Assembly: GCF_000733725.1 (NCBI RefSeq)
Contig: NZ_JMQM01000001.1
Span: 1,612,001 to 1,676,000 of the forward strand
DNA length: 64,000 nt
Source: Nitratireductor basaltis
Lineage (GTDB): Bacteria > Pseudomonadota > Alphaproteobacteria > Rhizobiales > Rhizobiaceae
Direction: 5' to 3'
Position numbers and translations under genes: made by a program. The first letter of the stretch is position 1. Every line of letters begins with the position of its first letter. Positions 1 through 8,366 of this stretch are shown here, piece after piece. The notes beneath the pieces were generated by a model, which saw only the letters and a program-made list of their open reading frames with translations, did not search any database and was not told the DNA's origin.

Positions 1-1
1 C

Positions 2-670
2 AGGGAACTTGCCGCAGCAGGCGCGCATGTGATTGCTGTCGCGCGCACGGTGGGCGGGCTTGAAGAACTCGACGACGAGATCAAGGCAGCTGGTGGCGAG
101 GCAACGCTGGTGCCACTGGACCTGAAAGACATGGCAGGCATCGACCGGATCGGCGGCGCCTTGCATGAGCGTTGGGGCAAACTCGACATCATGGTGGCCA
201 ATGCCGCTGTACTTGGCGTGATCTCCCCGATCGGCCATGTGGAGGCGAAGACCTTCGAGAAGGTCATGGAGATCAATGTCACGGCTACCTGGCGCCTGAT
301 CCGCAGCCTCGATCCGTTGCTGCGTGCGTCCGACGCTGGCCGTGCGGTGATCATGTCGTCCAGTTCCGCTCACTCCGCGAGGGCATTTTGGGGGCCTTAT
401 GCGGCCTCCAAGGCAGCCGTCGAGGCTCTGGCGCGATCATGGGCGGACGAGACGAAGAACATGCCGCTGCGCGTGAATTCGGTCAATCCGGGTGCAACGC
501 GCACTGCCATGCGCGCACAAGCCATGCCGGGCGAGGATCCCGATACTCTGCCGCATCCAAGCGAGGTAGCCGCCAGGATTTTGCATCTGACGAGCCCGCA
601 GCTGACAGAGACCGGCAAGATCTTCGACGTGCCGCAGAACCGCTTCACGACCTACCAGATGCCGGCCTAG
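2..670 (+). CDS. SDR family oxidoreductase, YciK-like (5' end outside window)
   Basis: This is a short-chain dehydrogenase/reductase that uses NAD(P)H on an unknown substrate in the cytoplasm. The reading frame is open to the first bases of the window, so the start and the glycine-rich TGxxxGIG nucleotide-binding motif lie outside; 222 residues remain. Visible family landmarks are NAA in place of NNAG (VANAAVLG), the serine of MSSSSAHS, the YAASK active-site Tyr/Lys pair and a PG motif in VNPGATRTAMRAQAMPGEDP. The last stretch resembles the C-terminal end of E. coli YciK, which is the closest relative I can suggest. The gene ends in TAG at 668-670 and is followed by a small hairpin. SDR membership is clear; the substrate cannot be read from sequence. 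Confidence 0.85.
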   Translation, partial: RELAAAGAHVIAVARTVGGLEELDDEIKAAGGEATLVPLDLKDMAGIDRIGGALHERWGKLDIMVANAAVLGVISPIGHVEAKTFEKVMEINVTATWRLIRSLDPLLRASDAGRAVIMSSSSAHSARAFWGPYAASKAAVEALARSWADETKNMPLRVNSVNPGATRTAMRAQAMPGEDPDTLPHPSEVAARILHLTSPQLTETGKIFDVPQNRFTTYQMPA

Positions 671-766
671 CTTCCACTTCTACTTTGACGGCTGATCTCT
701 TTGGGTTACCCTGCACGGCGCTGCACCGGCCTGACGTCATGCAGCACGCGGGGCGATGGGCGGCAT

Positions 767-788
767 GATCCGGACAAGCGTCCGGATC
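767..788. repeat. Small perfect hairpin downstream of the SDR gene
   Basis: GATCCGGAC and GTCCGGATC form a perfect 9-bp stem with loop AAGC. No T-run follows, so it is either a weak transcript end for the SDR gene or a small interspersed palindrome. It sits about 70 bases before the next start codon. Confidence 0.4.
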
Positions 789-855
789 CTGATGCTCGCG
801 AAAGACACATGCGGTGCCGCCTTGCGGGCACCCGTTCATGTAGCGGGAGACAACG

Positions 856-1569
856 ATGCACATAGCCATTGCCGTCATCATCGCCATATCCGCCCTATGG
901 GTGGCGCTGGCCGCCTTTGCGATTGCCCGGTTGGGCATAGGGTTCAAGCAGGCCCTGCTCTATGTCCCGTTCAAGCTCTGGTACCGCATCTCCGACCGGC
1001 AGATTCATGTGGCGCGCAACGCGCCTACACCGGTTATCTATGCGGTGTGGCATCAGTCGCGGCTCGATCCCGCCCTGATGCTCTCGCTCCTACCGGAAGA
1101 CACGCTTCACATTCTTGATGAGGCCTCCGCGCGTTCCTGGTGGCTGGACCCATGGCGCGGCCTGGGACGGTGCATCTCGTTCAATGCGCGGCATGTCTTT
1201 GTGAGCCGCAGGCTTGTCCAGCGCCTCAAGGGCGGCGGGCGCCTCGCGGTCTATCTGCCCGACGATACTTCTCCCGACAAACGCAGCTTTCGTCTGTTTC
1301 GCGCGATTGCCCGCATCGCAATGCGTGCGGATGCGCAGGTCGTGCCGATCTATGTGAAAGGTTCGGAAAAGACCGCCTTTTCGCTCTCCGGTGGGAGCCG
1401 TCTTCTGCCTGCCCTGTCGGTCAGAACGCTCGAACCGGTAACCCTAGAAACACTCAAGCTGCGCTCGCAAAACGGCGAATTGCGCGCCTCACAGGCGCTT
1501 CTCAACCGCATGCTGGAAGCGCGCGGGATCCGGATTCAGGAAGAAGAACGCGTGGAGGAAGCTGCCTGA
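856..1569 (+). CDS. PlsC/LPLAT-like lysophospholipid acyltransferase family protein
   Basis: A 237-aa protein with an N-terminal membrane segment (about residues 3-25), expected at the inner face of the cytoplasmic membrane. The acyltransferase HX4D catalytic motif is present as H66-QSRL-D71. The later motif that is usually FPEGTR is degenerate here (VYLPDDTSPDK near residues 131-141). Family knowledge says such enzymes transfer an acyl chain from acyl-ACP or acyl-CoA to a lysophospholipid or related acceptor. It lies convergent to pssA and psd, which fits a phospholipid role, but convergence is not co-transcription. The acceptor is unknown and the altered motif III argues against assuming it is plsC itself. 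The ATG start follows GGGAGA. Confidence 0.7.
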   Translation: MHIAIAVIIAISALWVALAAFAIARLGIGFKQALLYVPFKLWYRISDRQIHVARNAPTPVIYAVWHQSRLDPALMLSLLPEDTLHILDEASARSWWLDPWRGLGRCISFNARHVFVSRRLVQRLKGGGRLAVYLPDDTSPDKRSFRLFRAIARIAMRADAQVVPIYVKGSEKTAFSLSGGSRLLPALSVRTLEPVTLETLKLRSQNGELRASQALLNRMLEARGIRIQEEERVEEAA

Positions 1570-1620
1570 TCGCGCGGCGGCTTCACCTGCCGCTCTTCCT
1601 GCAGGCAGGCCTCGAGCGCA

Positions 1621-2457
1621 TTAACCCGCGCTGGTGCCGTCTTCCGTTTGGTTCGCTTTCAGCTTTTCTTCCTCGCGTGCCGCGCGCTTGATGTATGCGC
1701 GTGTGCCGAAGCTCAGGAAAAGCAGATAGGCCACCGCGGAAGCGGCCATGGTCGCCCAGGTATAGCTCGCCAGAAGCAGCGCATAGAGCACTACCGCGAA
1801 CATTACAGGAAGGACGAATTCGCGCCGCACGCGACTGCCGGATGCCTTGCCCGAGTAGACCGGCAGCTTGCTGACCATGAGAATGCCGATGGCCACGGTG
1901 TAGGCAATGGACGCATATACGAACACGGGCTGCGGCGTGAGCCCAAGGAAGCCCAGATAGACAGGCAGCATGACGAGGGCCGCCCCGGCAGGTGCTGGAA
2001 CGCCCACGAAATAGTCACCCTGCCATGCCGGGCGATCTTCATCCTCGAGCATGACATTGAAACGGGCCAGGCGCAGCGCGCAGGCGATTGCAAAGAGCAA
2101 GGCCGCAATCCAGCCGATCGCACCCGCGCCATTCAGCAGATAGGCGTAAAGCACCAGCGCAGGCGCTACGCCGAAATTCACGATATCCGCCAGCGAATCC
2201 ATTTGAGCGCCAAAGCTGGAAGAGGCCTTGAGCATGCGTGCCACACGCCCGTCGACCGCATCGAGAAATGCGGCCAGCAGCACCATCATGACCGCCAGTT
2301 CGAAGCGCAATTCGAAGGCCAGGCGAATGCCTGAAAGGCCCGCACAGATTGCGAGAATGGTGATCAGATTGGGCACGATAAGGCGCAGCGGCATCTCACG
2401 GAGACGCGGACCGCCGCCGTTGCTGTGGGGCTGGAAGGGCTGGAATGGACCTACCAT
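1621..2457 (-). CDS. pssA: CDP-diacylglycerol--serine O-phosphatidyltransferase
   Basis: It makes phosphatidylserine from CDP-diacylglycerol and serine in the inner membrane, the step before phosphatidylethanolamine. The 278-aa product carries the complete CDP-alcohol phosphotransferase signature: D69-G70, A73-R74, G83, D87 and D91 with the expected spacing. About seven or eight hydrophobic segments follow the family pattern, and this multi-span form is the Gram-positive/rhizobial type rather than the E. coli peripheral type. The start ATG overlaps the psd stop in TGATG (2455-2459), so the two are translationally coupled with psd first. The C-terminus is charged (KLKANQTEDG). Confidence 0.95.
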   Translation of the reverse strand: MVGPFQPFQPHSNGGGPRLREMPLRLIVPNLITILAICAGLSGIRLAFELRFELAVMMVLLAAFLDAVDGRVARMLKASSSFGAQMDSLADIVNFGVAPALVLYAYLLNGAGAIGWIAALLFAIACALRLARFNVMLEDEDRPAWQGDYFVGVPAPAGAALVMLPVYLGFLGLTPQPVFVYASIAYTVAIGILMVSKLPVYSGKASGSRVRREFVLPVMFAVVLYALLLASYTWATMAASAVAYLLFLSFGTRAYIKRAAREEEKLKANQTEDGTSAG

Positions 2458-3155
2458 CAGGACGCCCTTACGACTGGCGGCGGTGCTTCGCTTCCAAATT
2501 CAGCGATAACCGTCTCACCGCCCACGGCCAGCTGGCCGACCGCAACGCGCGGACGCGCATTTTCCGGCAGGTAGACGTCAACGCGCGACCCGAAACGGAT
2601 GAGGCCGAAGCGTTCGCCCACGGCAACTTCACCCGGAACATCGACCCAGCAGACAATGCGGCGAGCCACAAGCCCGGCGATCTGAACGACGGGTACGGGA
2701 CCATGCGCGCTTTCGATGATCAGCGAGTTGCGCTCGTTCTCACGGCTTGCCTTGTCAAGCTCCGCGTTGAGGAAACGTCCCGGGCGGTGTTCTACCGCGG
2801 AAATACGGCCACGCACGGGAGCGCGGTTGATGTGGCATGAAAAGACATTCATGAAAACGGAGATGCGCGTCATCTCCTCATCGCCAAGCCCAAGCTCCGC
2901 TGGCGGAACAGCGGGCTTCACGGAAGAGACAATACCGTCGGCGGGCGCGATGACCAGCTTGTCATCCACGGGCGTGACGCGCGGCGGATCGCGAAAGAAA
3001 TAGACGCACCAGGCGGTCAGGATCACGCCGATCCAGAACAGCGGGTCCCATATGAGTCCGAGAATTACCGTCCCCACGGCAAAGGCTGCGATGAAGGGGT
3101 AGCCTTCTCGATGGATGGGAACAAAAGTGTGCCGGATCGTGTCGAGCAGGTTCAT
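2457..3155 (-). CDS. psd: Phosphatidylserine decarboxylase proenzyme
   Basis: It decarboxylates phosphatidylserine to phosphatidylethanolamine, the product of the next gene's pathway step. The protein is 232 aa, the short form usual in rhizobia. A hydrophobic N-terminal region (residues 21-55) anchors it to the membrane. FRDPPR and the [10 protein letters not shown] segment are conserved in the family. The self-cleavage site is the G189-S190 pair within [12 protein letters not shown]; cleavage there would give a small alpha chain starting with the pyruvoyl group formed from S190. It is the promoter-proximal gene of the psd-pssA operon and overlaps pssA by one base plus start context. Confidence 0.95.
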   Translation of the reverse strand: MNLLDTIRHTFVPIHREGYPFIAAFAVGTVILGLIWDPLFWIGVILTAWCVYFFRDPPRVTPVDDKLVIAPADGIVSSVKPAVPPAELGLGDEEMTRISVFMNVFSCHINRAPVRGRISAVEHRPGRFLNAELDKASRENERNSLIIESAHGPVPVVQIAGLVARRIVCWVDVPGEVAVGERFGLIRFGSRVDVYLPENARPRVAVGQLAVGGETVIAEFGSEAPPPVVRAS

Positions 3156-3247
3156 GTCATTCGCGCTTTCATGAGGCTTTATGGTGCCGCCTTCCTAGCG
3201 CATGGGCGGGCGAAATAAAACGGTTTTCACCAGCACCCAAGGTTGCA

Positions 3248-5134
3248 CTATTCCTCGTAGGCCGGCCTCTTGCGCACAATGATGCCAAGCTCATCCGTCT
3301 CCCTTGCAATACGCAGCCTCTCCTCTGCCTCGCTTGCCTCGCGCTGGCGGTTCCACATATCTGCGTAAAGCCCGCCGGCGTCGAGAAGTTCCCGATGGGT
3401 GCCGCGTTCGGCGATCTCGCCGCCCTTGAGGACGATCACCTCATCGGCAGTGATGACCGTGGAGAGCCTGTGCGCAATGACCAGCGTCGTGCGGCCTCGG
3501 GAGACCAGATCGAGTGCTGCCTGAATCTCCTGCTCGGTATGGGTGTCGAGCGCCGAAGTGGCCTCGTCGAGGATCAGGATAGGCGGCGCCTTCAGTATGG
3601 TGCGTGCTATGGCCACACGCTGCTTCTCACCACCCGAAAGCTTCAGGCCACGCTCGCCGACCATGGAATCATAGCCATCGGGCAGGCTTTCGATGAAATC
3701 GGAAATCTGCGCCAGTTCGGCGGCGCGACGCACGTCCTCATCACTGGCATCGGGACGCCCGTAGCGGATATTGTAGGCGATGGTGTCATTGAAGAGCACC
3801 GTGTCCTGCGGAACCATGCCGATGCTCGCGCGCAAGCTCTTCTGAGTAACGTCGCGCACATCCTGACCGTCAATGGTAACAGCGCCGGATTGCACATCGT
3901 AGAAGCGGAACAGCAGGCGCGAGATCGTGGATTTGCCCGCTCCCGACGGCCCGACGACGGCAACTGTCTTGCCTGGCGAAATATCGAAGCTCACGCCCTT
4001 GAGAATTGGCCGCTGCGGGTCATAGGCGAAAATCACGTTGTCGAAGCGCACATGTCCCGTCGCGACTTCGAGCGCGCCTGCATCGGGCCTGTCGGTGACT
4101 TCGGCCCTGACGTCGAGGAGCGCGAACATCTCCTCGATGTCTGTCAGGCCCTGGCGGATTTCACGATAGACGGAACCGATAAAATTCAACGGAATGGAAA
4201 GCTGCATCAGCATGGCGTTGATGAAGACAAAGTCGCCAACCGTCTGCGTGCCCTGCATCACCTCATAGGCAGAAAGGCCCATGGCCGCAGCCATGCCGAC
4301 GCCGAAGATGACGCCCTGACCGAAATTGAGCCAGCCAAGTGACGTCCAGGTTCGCGTGGCTGCCTGTTCGTAGCGCGCCATGGAGCGATCATAACGCTCG
4401 GCCTCCATGGTCTCATTGTTGAAATATTTGACCGTTTCGAAGTTGAGAAGCGAGTCGATCGCCTTGGTGTTGGCGTCCGTGTCGGCCTCGTTCATCTGGC
4501 GGCGTATGCTGATCCGCCAGTCGCTCGCCTTCACGGTGAACCAAATGTAGAGCCCGACCGTCACCGCAATGATGGCGACATAGGCCGCTCCGTAGGCGAA
4601 GGCAAAAATGCCGGCCGCAAGTGCAAATTCGAGCAATGTCGGGATCGTGTTGAGAATGGTGAAGCGGACGATCGTGTCTATGCCCTTGGTGCCGCGCTCA
4701 ATGATGCGCGACAGACCGCCCGTGCGCCGTTCCAGATGAAAACGCAGCGACAGCTCGTGCATGTGCACGAAGGTCCGGTAGGCAAGTTGGCGCACCGCGT
4801 GCTGCCCGACCTTGGCAAAGAGCGCGTCGCGCAGCTGATTGAAGCCGAGTTGGGTGATGCGCACCACATTGTAGGCCAGCACCAGCATGATCGGTCCTGC
4901 CAGAAGCGGGGGAAGCCAGCCCGGCACACCCCCCTCTCCCGACAACGCGTTGGTTGCCCATTTGTAGAAATAGGGAACGAGGACGAGTATGACCTTTGCC
5001 AAGACCAGGAACATCGAGGCGAACAAGACGCGACGCTTCAAGTCCGGGCGGCTGAAGGGCCACATATAGGGCCAAAGATTGCGCAGCGTCTGGAAGGTGG
5101 AGCCGGAATCGGCCGAGACGGTTTTCTGGGACAA
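3248..5134 (-). CDS. Atm1/HMT1-type ABC exporter (fused membrane and ATPase domains)
   Basis: A 628-aa half-transporter: six membrane spans in residues 35-335 and a nucleotide-binding domain from about 360. Walker A is GPSGAGKST (395-403), the signature LSGGE (499-503) and Walker B ILILDEA (519-525). RTGGLSRIIERGTKGID (137-153) and NFETVKYFNNE (231-241) are close to the segments typical of Atm1/ABCB7 proteins. Bacterial relatives such as the Novosphingobium Atm1 export glutathione or persulfide conjugates of metals, which is the likely role. It begins 20 bases after the stop of an ArsR regulator with a cysteine-rich sensing helix, suggesting metal- or metalloid-induced expression. The natural substrate is inferred from relatives, not seen. 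Confidence 0.9.
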   Translation of the reverse strand: MSQKTVSADSGSTFQTLRNLWPYMWPFSRPDLKRRVLFASMFLVLAKVILVLVPYFYKWATNALSGEGGVPGWLPPLLAGPIMLVLAYNVVRITQLGFNQLRDALFAKVGQHAVRQLAYRTFVHMHELSLRFHLERRTGGLSRIIERGTKGIDTIVRFTILNTIPTLLEFALAAGIFAFAYGAAYVAIIAVTVGLYIWFTVKASDWRISIRRQMNEADTDANTKAIDSLLNFETVKYFNNETMEAERYDRSMARYEQAATRTWTSLGWLNFGQGVIFGVGMAAAMGLSAYEVMQGTQTVGDFVFINAMLMQLSIPLNFIGSVYREIRQGLTDIEEMFALLDVRAEVTDRPDAGALEVATGHVRFDNVIFAYDPQRPILKGVSFDISPGKTVAVVGPSGAGKSTISRLLFRFYDVQSGAVTIDGQDVRDVTQKSLRASIGMVPQDTVLFNDTIAYNIRYGRPDASDEDVRRAAELAQISDFIESLPDGYDSMVGERGLKLSGGEKQRVAIARTILKAPPILILDEATSALDTHTEQEIQAALDLVSRGRTTLVIAHRLSTVITADEVIVLKGGEIAERGTHRELLDAGGLYADMWNRQREASEAEERLRIARETDELGIIVRKRPAYEE

Positions 5135-5154
5135 TTGATACTGCCTTGAAATTT

Positions 5155-5490
5155 CTATTCGTGGCCTGCAGGCACTTGCCGGGTGCAGCAGTCATCGAGG
5201 AAATGGTTCATGCGGGCGCGGGTTTCATCCAGCACGCGTCTGTTGATCGTGTAGCGCGAGCGGGGCCGCTCCTGCCGGTAATCGACCAGCCCTGCTTCCT
5301 GAAGTATCTTCAGATGCTGTGACACGGTCGATTGGGCAAGACCTACACGACCGACCACATCCTTGCAGCAACACGCGTCCTGCGCGGCAAGCTGCTGCAG
5401 GATTGCCAGACGGGCAGGATGGGCCATGGCCGCGAAGCGGCGGGCCAGCACCTGATCCTGCTTCGGATTTGGGGTTACATGTCCATTCAT
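5155..5490 (-). CDS. ArsR/SmtB-family transcriptional repressor
   Basis: A 111-aa winged-helix regulator. The recognition helix region is GLAQSTVSQHLKILQEAGLV, followed by the wing (YRQERPRSRYTI). A cluster of three cysteines in DACCCKDVV sits where classical ArsR has ELCVCDL, and a further Cys pair lies near the C-terminus (DDCCTRQ); both are candidate metal or metalloid ligands. It is first in an operon with the Atm1-type exporter. The ATG at 5488-5490 has no Shine-Dalgarno upstream and lies inside a perfect inverted repeat, so the message may be leaderless and autoregulated. No other in-frame ATG occurs before residue 22. The inducer is inferred as a thiophilic metal or As/Sb. Confidence 0.9.
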   Translation of the reverse strand: MNGHVTPNPKQDQVLARRFAAMAHPARLAILQQLAAQDACCCKDVVGRVGLAQSTVSQHLKILQEAGLVDYRQERPRSRYTINRRVLDETRARMNHFLDDCCTRQVPAGHE

Positions 5491-5515
5491 CGTAGATCGA
5501 CGATATACGATGAAT
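5485..5515. promoter_or_regulatory. Perfect inverted repeat, putative ArsR operator covering its own start codon
   Basis: ATTCATCGTA (5485-5494) is repeated inverted as TACGATGAAT (5506-5515) with an 11-base spacer. A second, inner repeat ATCGT/ACGAT (5489-5493 and 5500-5504) is nested in it. The left arm contains the arsR start codon. Position, symmetry and an adjacent ArsR gene make this the obvious autoregulatory operator. Confidence 0.75.
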
Positions 5516-5528
5516 TATGCGGTTACAA
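5500..5528 (-). promoter_or_regulatory. Candidate promoter of the arsR-ABC exporter operon
   Basis: On the minus strand TTGTAA (5523-5528) stands 17 bases before TATCGT (5500-5505), or 15 before TATATC. Transcription from here would begin within a few bases of the arsR ATG, consistent with a leaderless transcript, and the -10 element lies within the operator. Confidence 0.45.
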
Positions 5529-5560
5529 GAAACGCTGCGCCTTTGCGACGAATCTCATCC

Positions 5561-7549
5561 TCAATTGGGTGAGTTGCCTCTACGCCGCTCCTGGATGACC
5601 GACAGATCAGCGGGTTCGCCCTCTGCGCTCTCGGCGGGCAATGCGAAAACCTGACCGGGCCAGATGAGGTCGGGATCGCGAATCTGGTCCTGATTGGCGA
5701 GGTAGATGGTCGTGTACCGCAACCCGCGGCCATAGACACGCCGGGAGATGTGCCACAGCGTATCGCCTCGGCGGATGATCACCGCACCATCGACCGGCTG
5801 GAGGGCGGGTGCAGTGGTTTCAGACATGGATGCGGAAGGTGAGCCCGCGTTGGCAGTATCTTCGGAGGTGTTGGAACCGTCTGCAGCAACCGCAGCCATT
5901 TCCCGATCTGTAGCCTCAATGCCTGTTGCACCAGATGCTGCAGCATCGGCTGAAGTATCTGCAGCTTCTCCAGACCCGTCGGAACTGTTGGCGGTCTCCT
6001 GCTCCTCAACCGGCATTACCGGGTCAGATTCTGCGGTAGAAGATGCAGCGCCAAACGGGTCTTGCCCGCCAGCAGAACCGCTGTCGCCGGTTGCGCCGGC
6101 TTGTGCCCGGTCTCCGCTCTCATTGTCGGCAGAGGCCGTATCACTTTGCGAAGTGGATTGTGGCGCGGAGGCGACGGCAGCGACATGGCTGCCCGATTCA
6201 CGGGTGAAGGGCACGGCAGCACGCGCGATGACTTCGGCTCCGTCCGCTCCTATCACGTCCACGCGTACGGTGTAGTTGCCGACCGGTATCTCCCTCCTGG
6301 CGTCAACGAGGAAGTGTCCGTCAGGGCCCGCTTCGGACTGGCCTATCAGCATGTCGTCGAAATAGACCCTCACCGTTGCGCCCTTGGCGGCACGTCCGGC
6401 GACGAATACCTGTTCACCGTCGATTTCGACCGCTTCTATGAAGGGCATCACCGACAGGGTGGTGTCATCAGGCAGACCCGTGGCCTGTGCCGGACCAACC
6501 GCCGCGCGCGCAGCGGTATCATCACCGGCACTCGTCGCGGCAGCCATTTCGCGCGTTTCATCCGTAGCGGCATCACTGTCCTTCAGACCGGAAGCGGTCT
6601 GCTCATCCACAGCATCAGCTCCAACCTGCGCTTGTGCCGTTTCGGTGTTGACCTGGGGCTGCGCTGTTTCGTCAGCGGTGGAACCGGCATCGGATGACTG
6701 CGCAACCTGAGCTCGCGCATCCGTTTCGCCTGTTTCTGCAGACGAAGTGCCTTGTGAAGCGGCCACTTCCTCTTCACCACCCGCATTCTGCGCACTGCGG
6801 TCGAGAACCGCCTGCTGTTCGCCTTCGGCGGAGGTGGCTTGAGAGCTGTCAGCGGTTTCGGTGGTTGCAGCATCGCTGCTCGCGCCTGTGGATCCACCGT
6901 CACCTGGCTGATGGGCGACAGGCTTGGGCGCCTCGGGACGCGAGACAACGCGCGTGGGAGCCCCCGGCTCCTGTACCATCGCCAAGACCTGGCCGCGGTC
7001 ATCTTCAGGGATGGACACGATCGCCGTTTCGACGGAAGTGGCAGCCAGCTTGTCGGGACTCGTGGAACGAAGAACGATATTGTGGTCACCGGCGGAAAGC
7101 GGATCTTCAAGCACAGCCACAAAATCCCCGCTCGGCCCTGAGCGGACCTTTGCGAGCACGCGGGTGCCGGAAAGGACTTCAATCTCGGATTCTGGCGCGG
7201 CATTGCCCGCCACTACGAGGCTGCCGTTCGGTTCGGCACGGACAAGATCGAAGCGGGGGACCGCAACTTCACCGTCCTGCGTGCCCTCGCCTTCAGCTGC
7301 GGCACCGGCGGGATCATCAGCACCTGCATTGTCAGAGGAGGCTTCGCTGCGGTCGGATTTGGCCGTTGTCGTTGAAGCCGGTGCGCCGGATGTACCGCTC
7401 TCGCCCTGATCCTGCGTGGCAGCAACCTGGCTGCGGGCATCGTCTTTATCCAGGAGCGGATCCAGAGTGCCGGTGTAGTAGGCAACGCCAGCCGCACCCA
7501 CGAGTGCACCGAGGACATAAAGCAGTATCTTGATAGGAGCGGTCGGCAT
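5561..7549 (-). CDS. Membrane-anchored LysM protein with two Ig-like domains and acidic linkers
   Basis: A 662-aa envelope protein. Residues 7-25 form one membrane anchor or uncleaved signal. Two similar beta-rich repeats follow, at about 99-162 and 368-435, each with a pattern of a small-residue turn, an EVLSGTR/RVYFDDM strand and a G-x-F-V/L-V strand. They are joined by long low-complexity stretches rich in Ala, Ser, Thr, Glu and Gln. A LysM domain at about 590-638 (RRGDTLWHISRRVYG to WPGQVFALP) should bind peptidoglycan. This architecture is common in Rhizobiales but unnamed. It is likely a periplasmic, cell-wall-tethered protein of unknown role. It is divergent from the LOG gene, with a 197-base shared upstream region. 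Confidence 0.85.
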   Translation of the reverse strand: MPTAPIKILLYVLGALVGAAGVAYYTGTLDPLLDKDDARSQVAATQDQGESGTSGAPASTTTAKSDRSEASSDNAGADDPAGAAAEGEGTQDGEVAVPRFDLVRAEPNGSLVVAGNAAPESEIEVLSGTRVLAKVRSGPSGDFVAVLEDPLSAGDHNIVLRSTSPDKLAATSVETAIVSIPEDDRGQVLAMVQEPGAPTRVVSRPEAPKPVAHQPGDGGSTGASSDAATTETADSSQATSAEGEQQAVLDRSAQNAGGEEEVAASQGTSSAETGETDARAQVAQSSDAGSTADETAQPQVNTETAQAQVGADAVDEQTASGLKDSDAATDETREMAAATSAGDDTAARAAVGPAQATGLPDDTTLSVMPFIEAVEIDGEQVFVAGRAAKGATVRVYFDDMLIGQSEAGPDGHFLVDARREIPVGNYTVRVDVIGADGAEVIARAAVPFTRESGSHVAAVASAPQSTSQSDTASADNESGDRAQAGATGDSGSAGGQDPFGAASSTAESDPVMPVEEQETANSSDGSGEAADTSADAAASGATGIEATDREMAAVAADGSNTSEDTANAGSPSASMSETTAPALQPVDGAVIIRRGDTLWHISRRVYGRGLRYTTIYLANQDQIRDPDLIWPGQVFALPAESAEGEPADLSVIQERRRGNSPN

Positions 7550-7746
7550 GTTTCTAAAGTTCCCTGAGCCCCTTATCGATCTATCCCTTTTTGTGAGATG
7601 CTACAATAAACATAGGCTTATCAGCGGGTTTTTCACCGGTTTTTGAAGATTTTCGCAGCAAAAAACGCGCGCTATCCGATCCCTCCGACCGATGCGGTGT
7701 TCATTTGATCTTGACCGGCAGGCAGGCGCCACTGCAAAAGCGTTGC

Positions 7747-8346
7747 ATGACCCAGATCAAATCCGTTTGCGTTTATTGCGGCTCATCCAAGGGCCATGAC
7801 GAGGCTTTTATGGCGGCGGGCCGGCAGCTTGGTGCTTCAATCGCCAAAGCGGGCATGAGCCTTATCTATGGCGGCGGCACCAGGGGCATCATGGGTGCCG
7901 TTGCAGCCGGCTGCCGCGAGAATGGCGGCCATGTGACCGGCATCATTCCGCGTTTCCTGATGAACAGGGAAGCTTCGGAAGACGAGCTTGTCGATCTCGA
8001 CGAACTCATCGTCACCGAGGACATGCACGAGCGCAAACACAAGATGTTCGAACGTTCCGATGCCTTCGTCGCACTGCCTGGCGGCATCGGCACGGTGGAG
8101 GAGATCGTCGAGATCATGACCTGGGCACAGCTTGGCCGTCACGACAAGCCGATGATCTTTGCCAGTATCAATGGTTTCTGGGACCCGATGATGGCGCTTC
8201 TCGATCATATGCGCGAGGAAGGCTTCATTCATTCCGCCAACCGCGTGCGCCCCGAGGTGGTGCAGACGGTGGACGAGATCGTGCAGATCCTCTCATCCGC
8301 ATCCCAGAGCCGGGATGGCGAGGAAGCCGTCATAGAGCGCATGTAG
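7747..8346 (+). CDS. LOG-family protein (TIGR00730), probable nucleotide 5'-monophosphate phosphoribohydrolase
   Basis: A 199-aa Rossmann-type protein of the LOG family. The motif PGGIGTVEE (PGGxGTxxE) and the upstream RKHKMFERSDAFVALPG segment carry the catalytic Arg and Glu. Family members release a nucleobase from nucleoside monophosphates and are known as cytokinin-activating enzymes in plants; in bacteria the physiological substrate is usually uncertain. I placed the start at ATG 7747 (MTQIKSVCVYCGSS), since the in-frame extension to a TTG at 7705 adds residues not typical of the family. It is convergent with rarD, 20 bases between stops. Confidence 0.88.
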   Translation: MTQIKSVCVYCGSSKGHDEAFMAAGRQLGASIAKAGMSLIYGGGTRGIMGAVAAGCRENGGHVTGIIPRFLMNREASEDELVDLDELIVTEDMHERKHKMFERSDAFVALPGGIGTVEEIVEIMTWAQLGRHDKPMIFASINGFWDPMMALLDHMREEGFIHSANRVRPEVVQTVDEIVQILSSASQSRDGEEAVIERM

Positions 8347-8366
8347 CAAGGTTCGGTCCAATGGCC

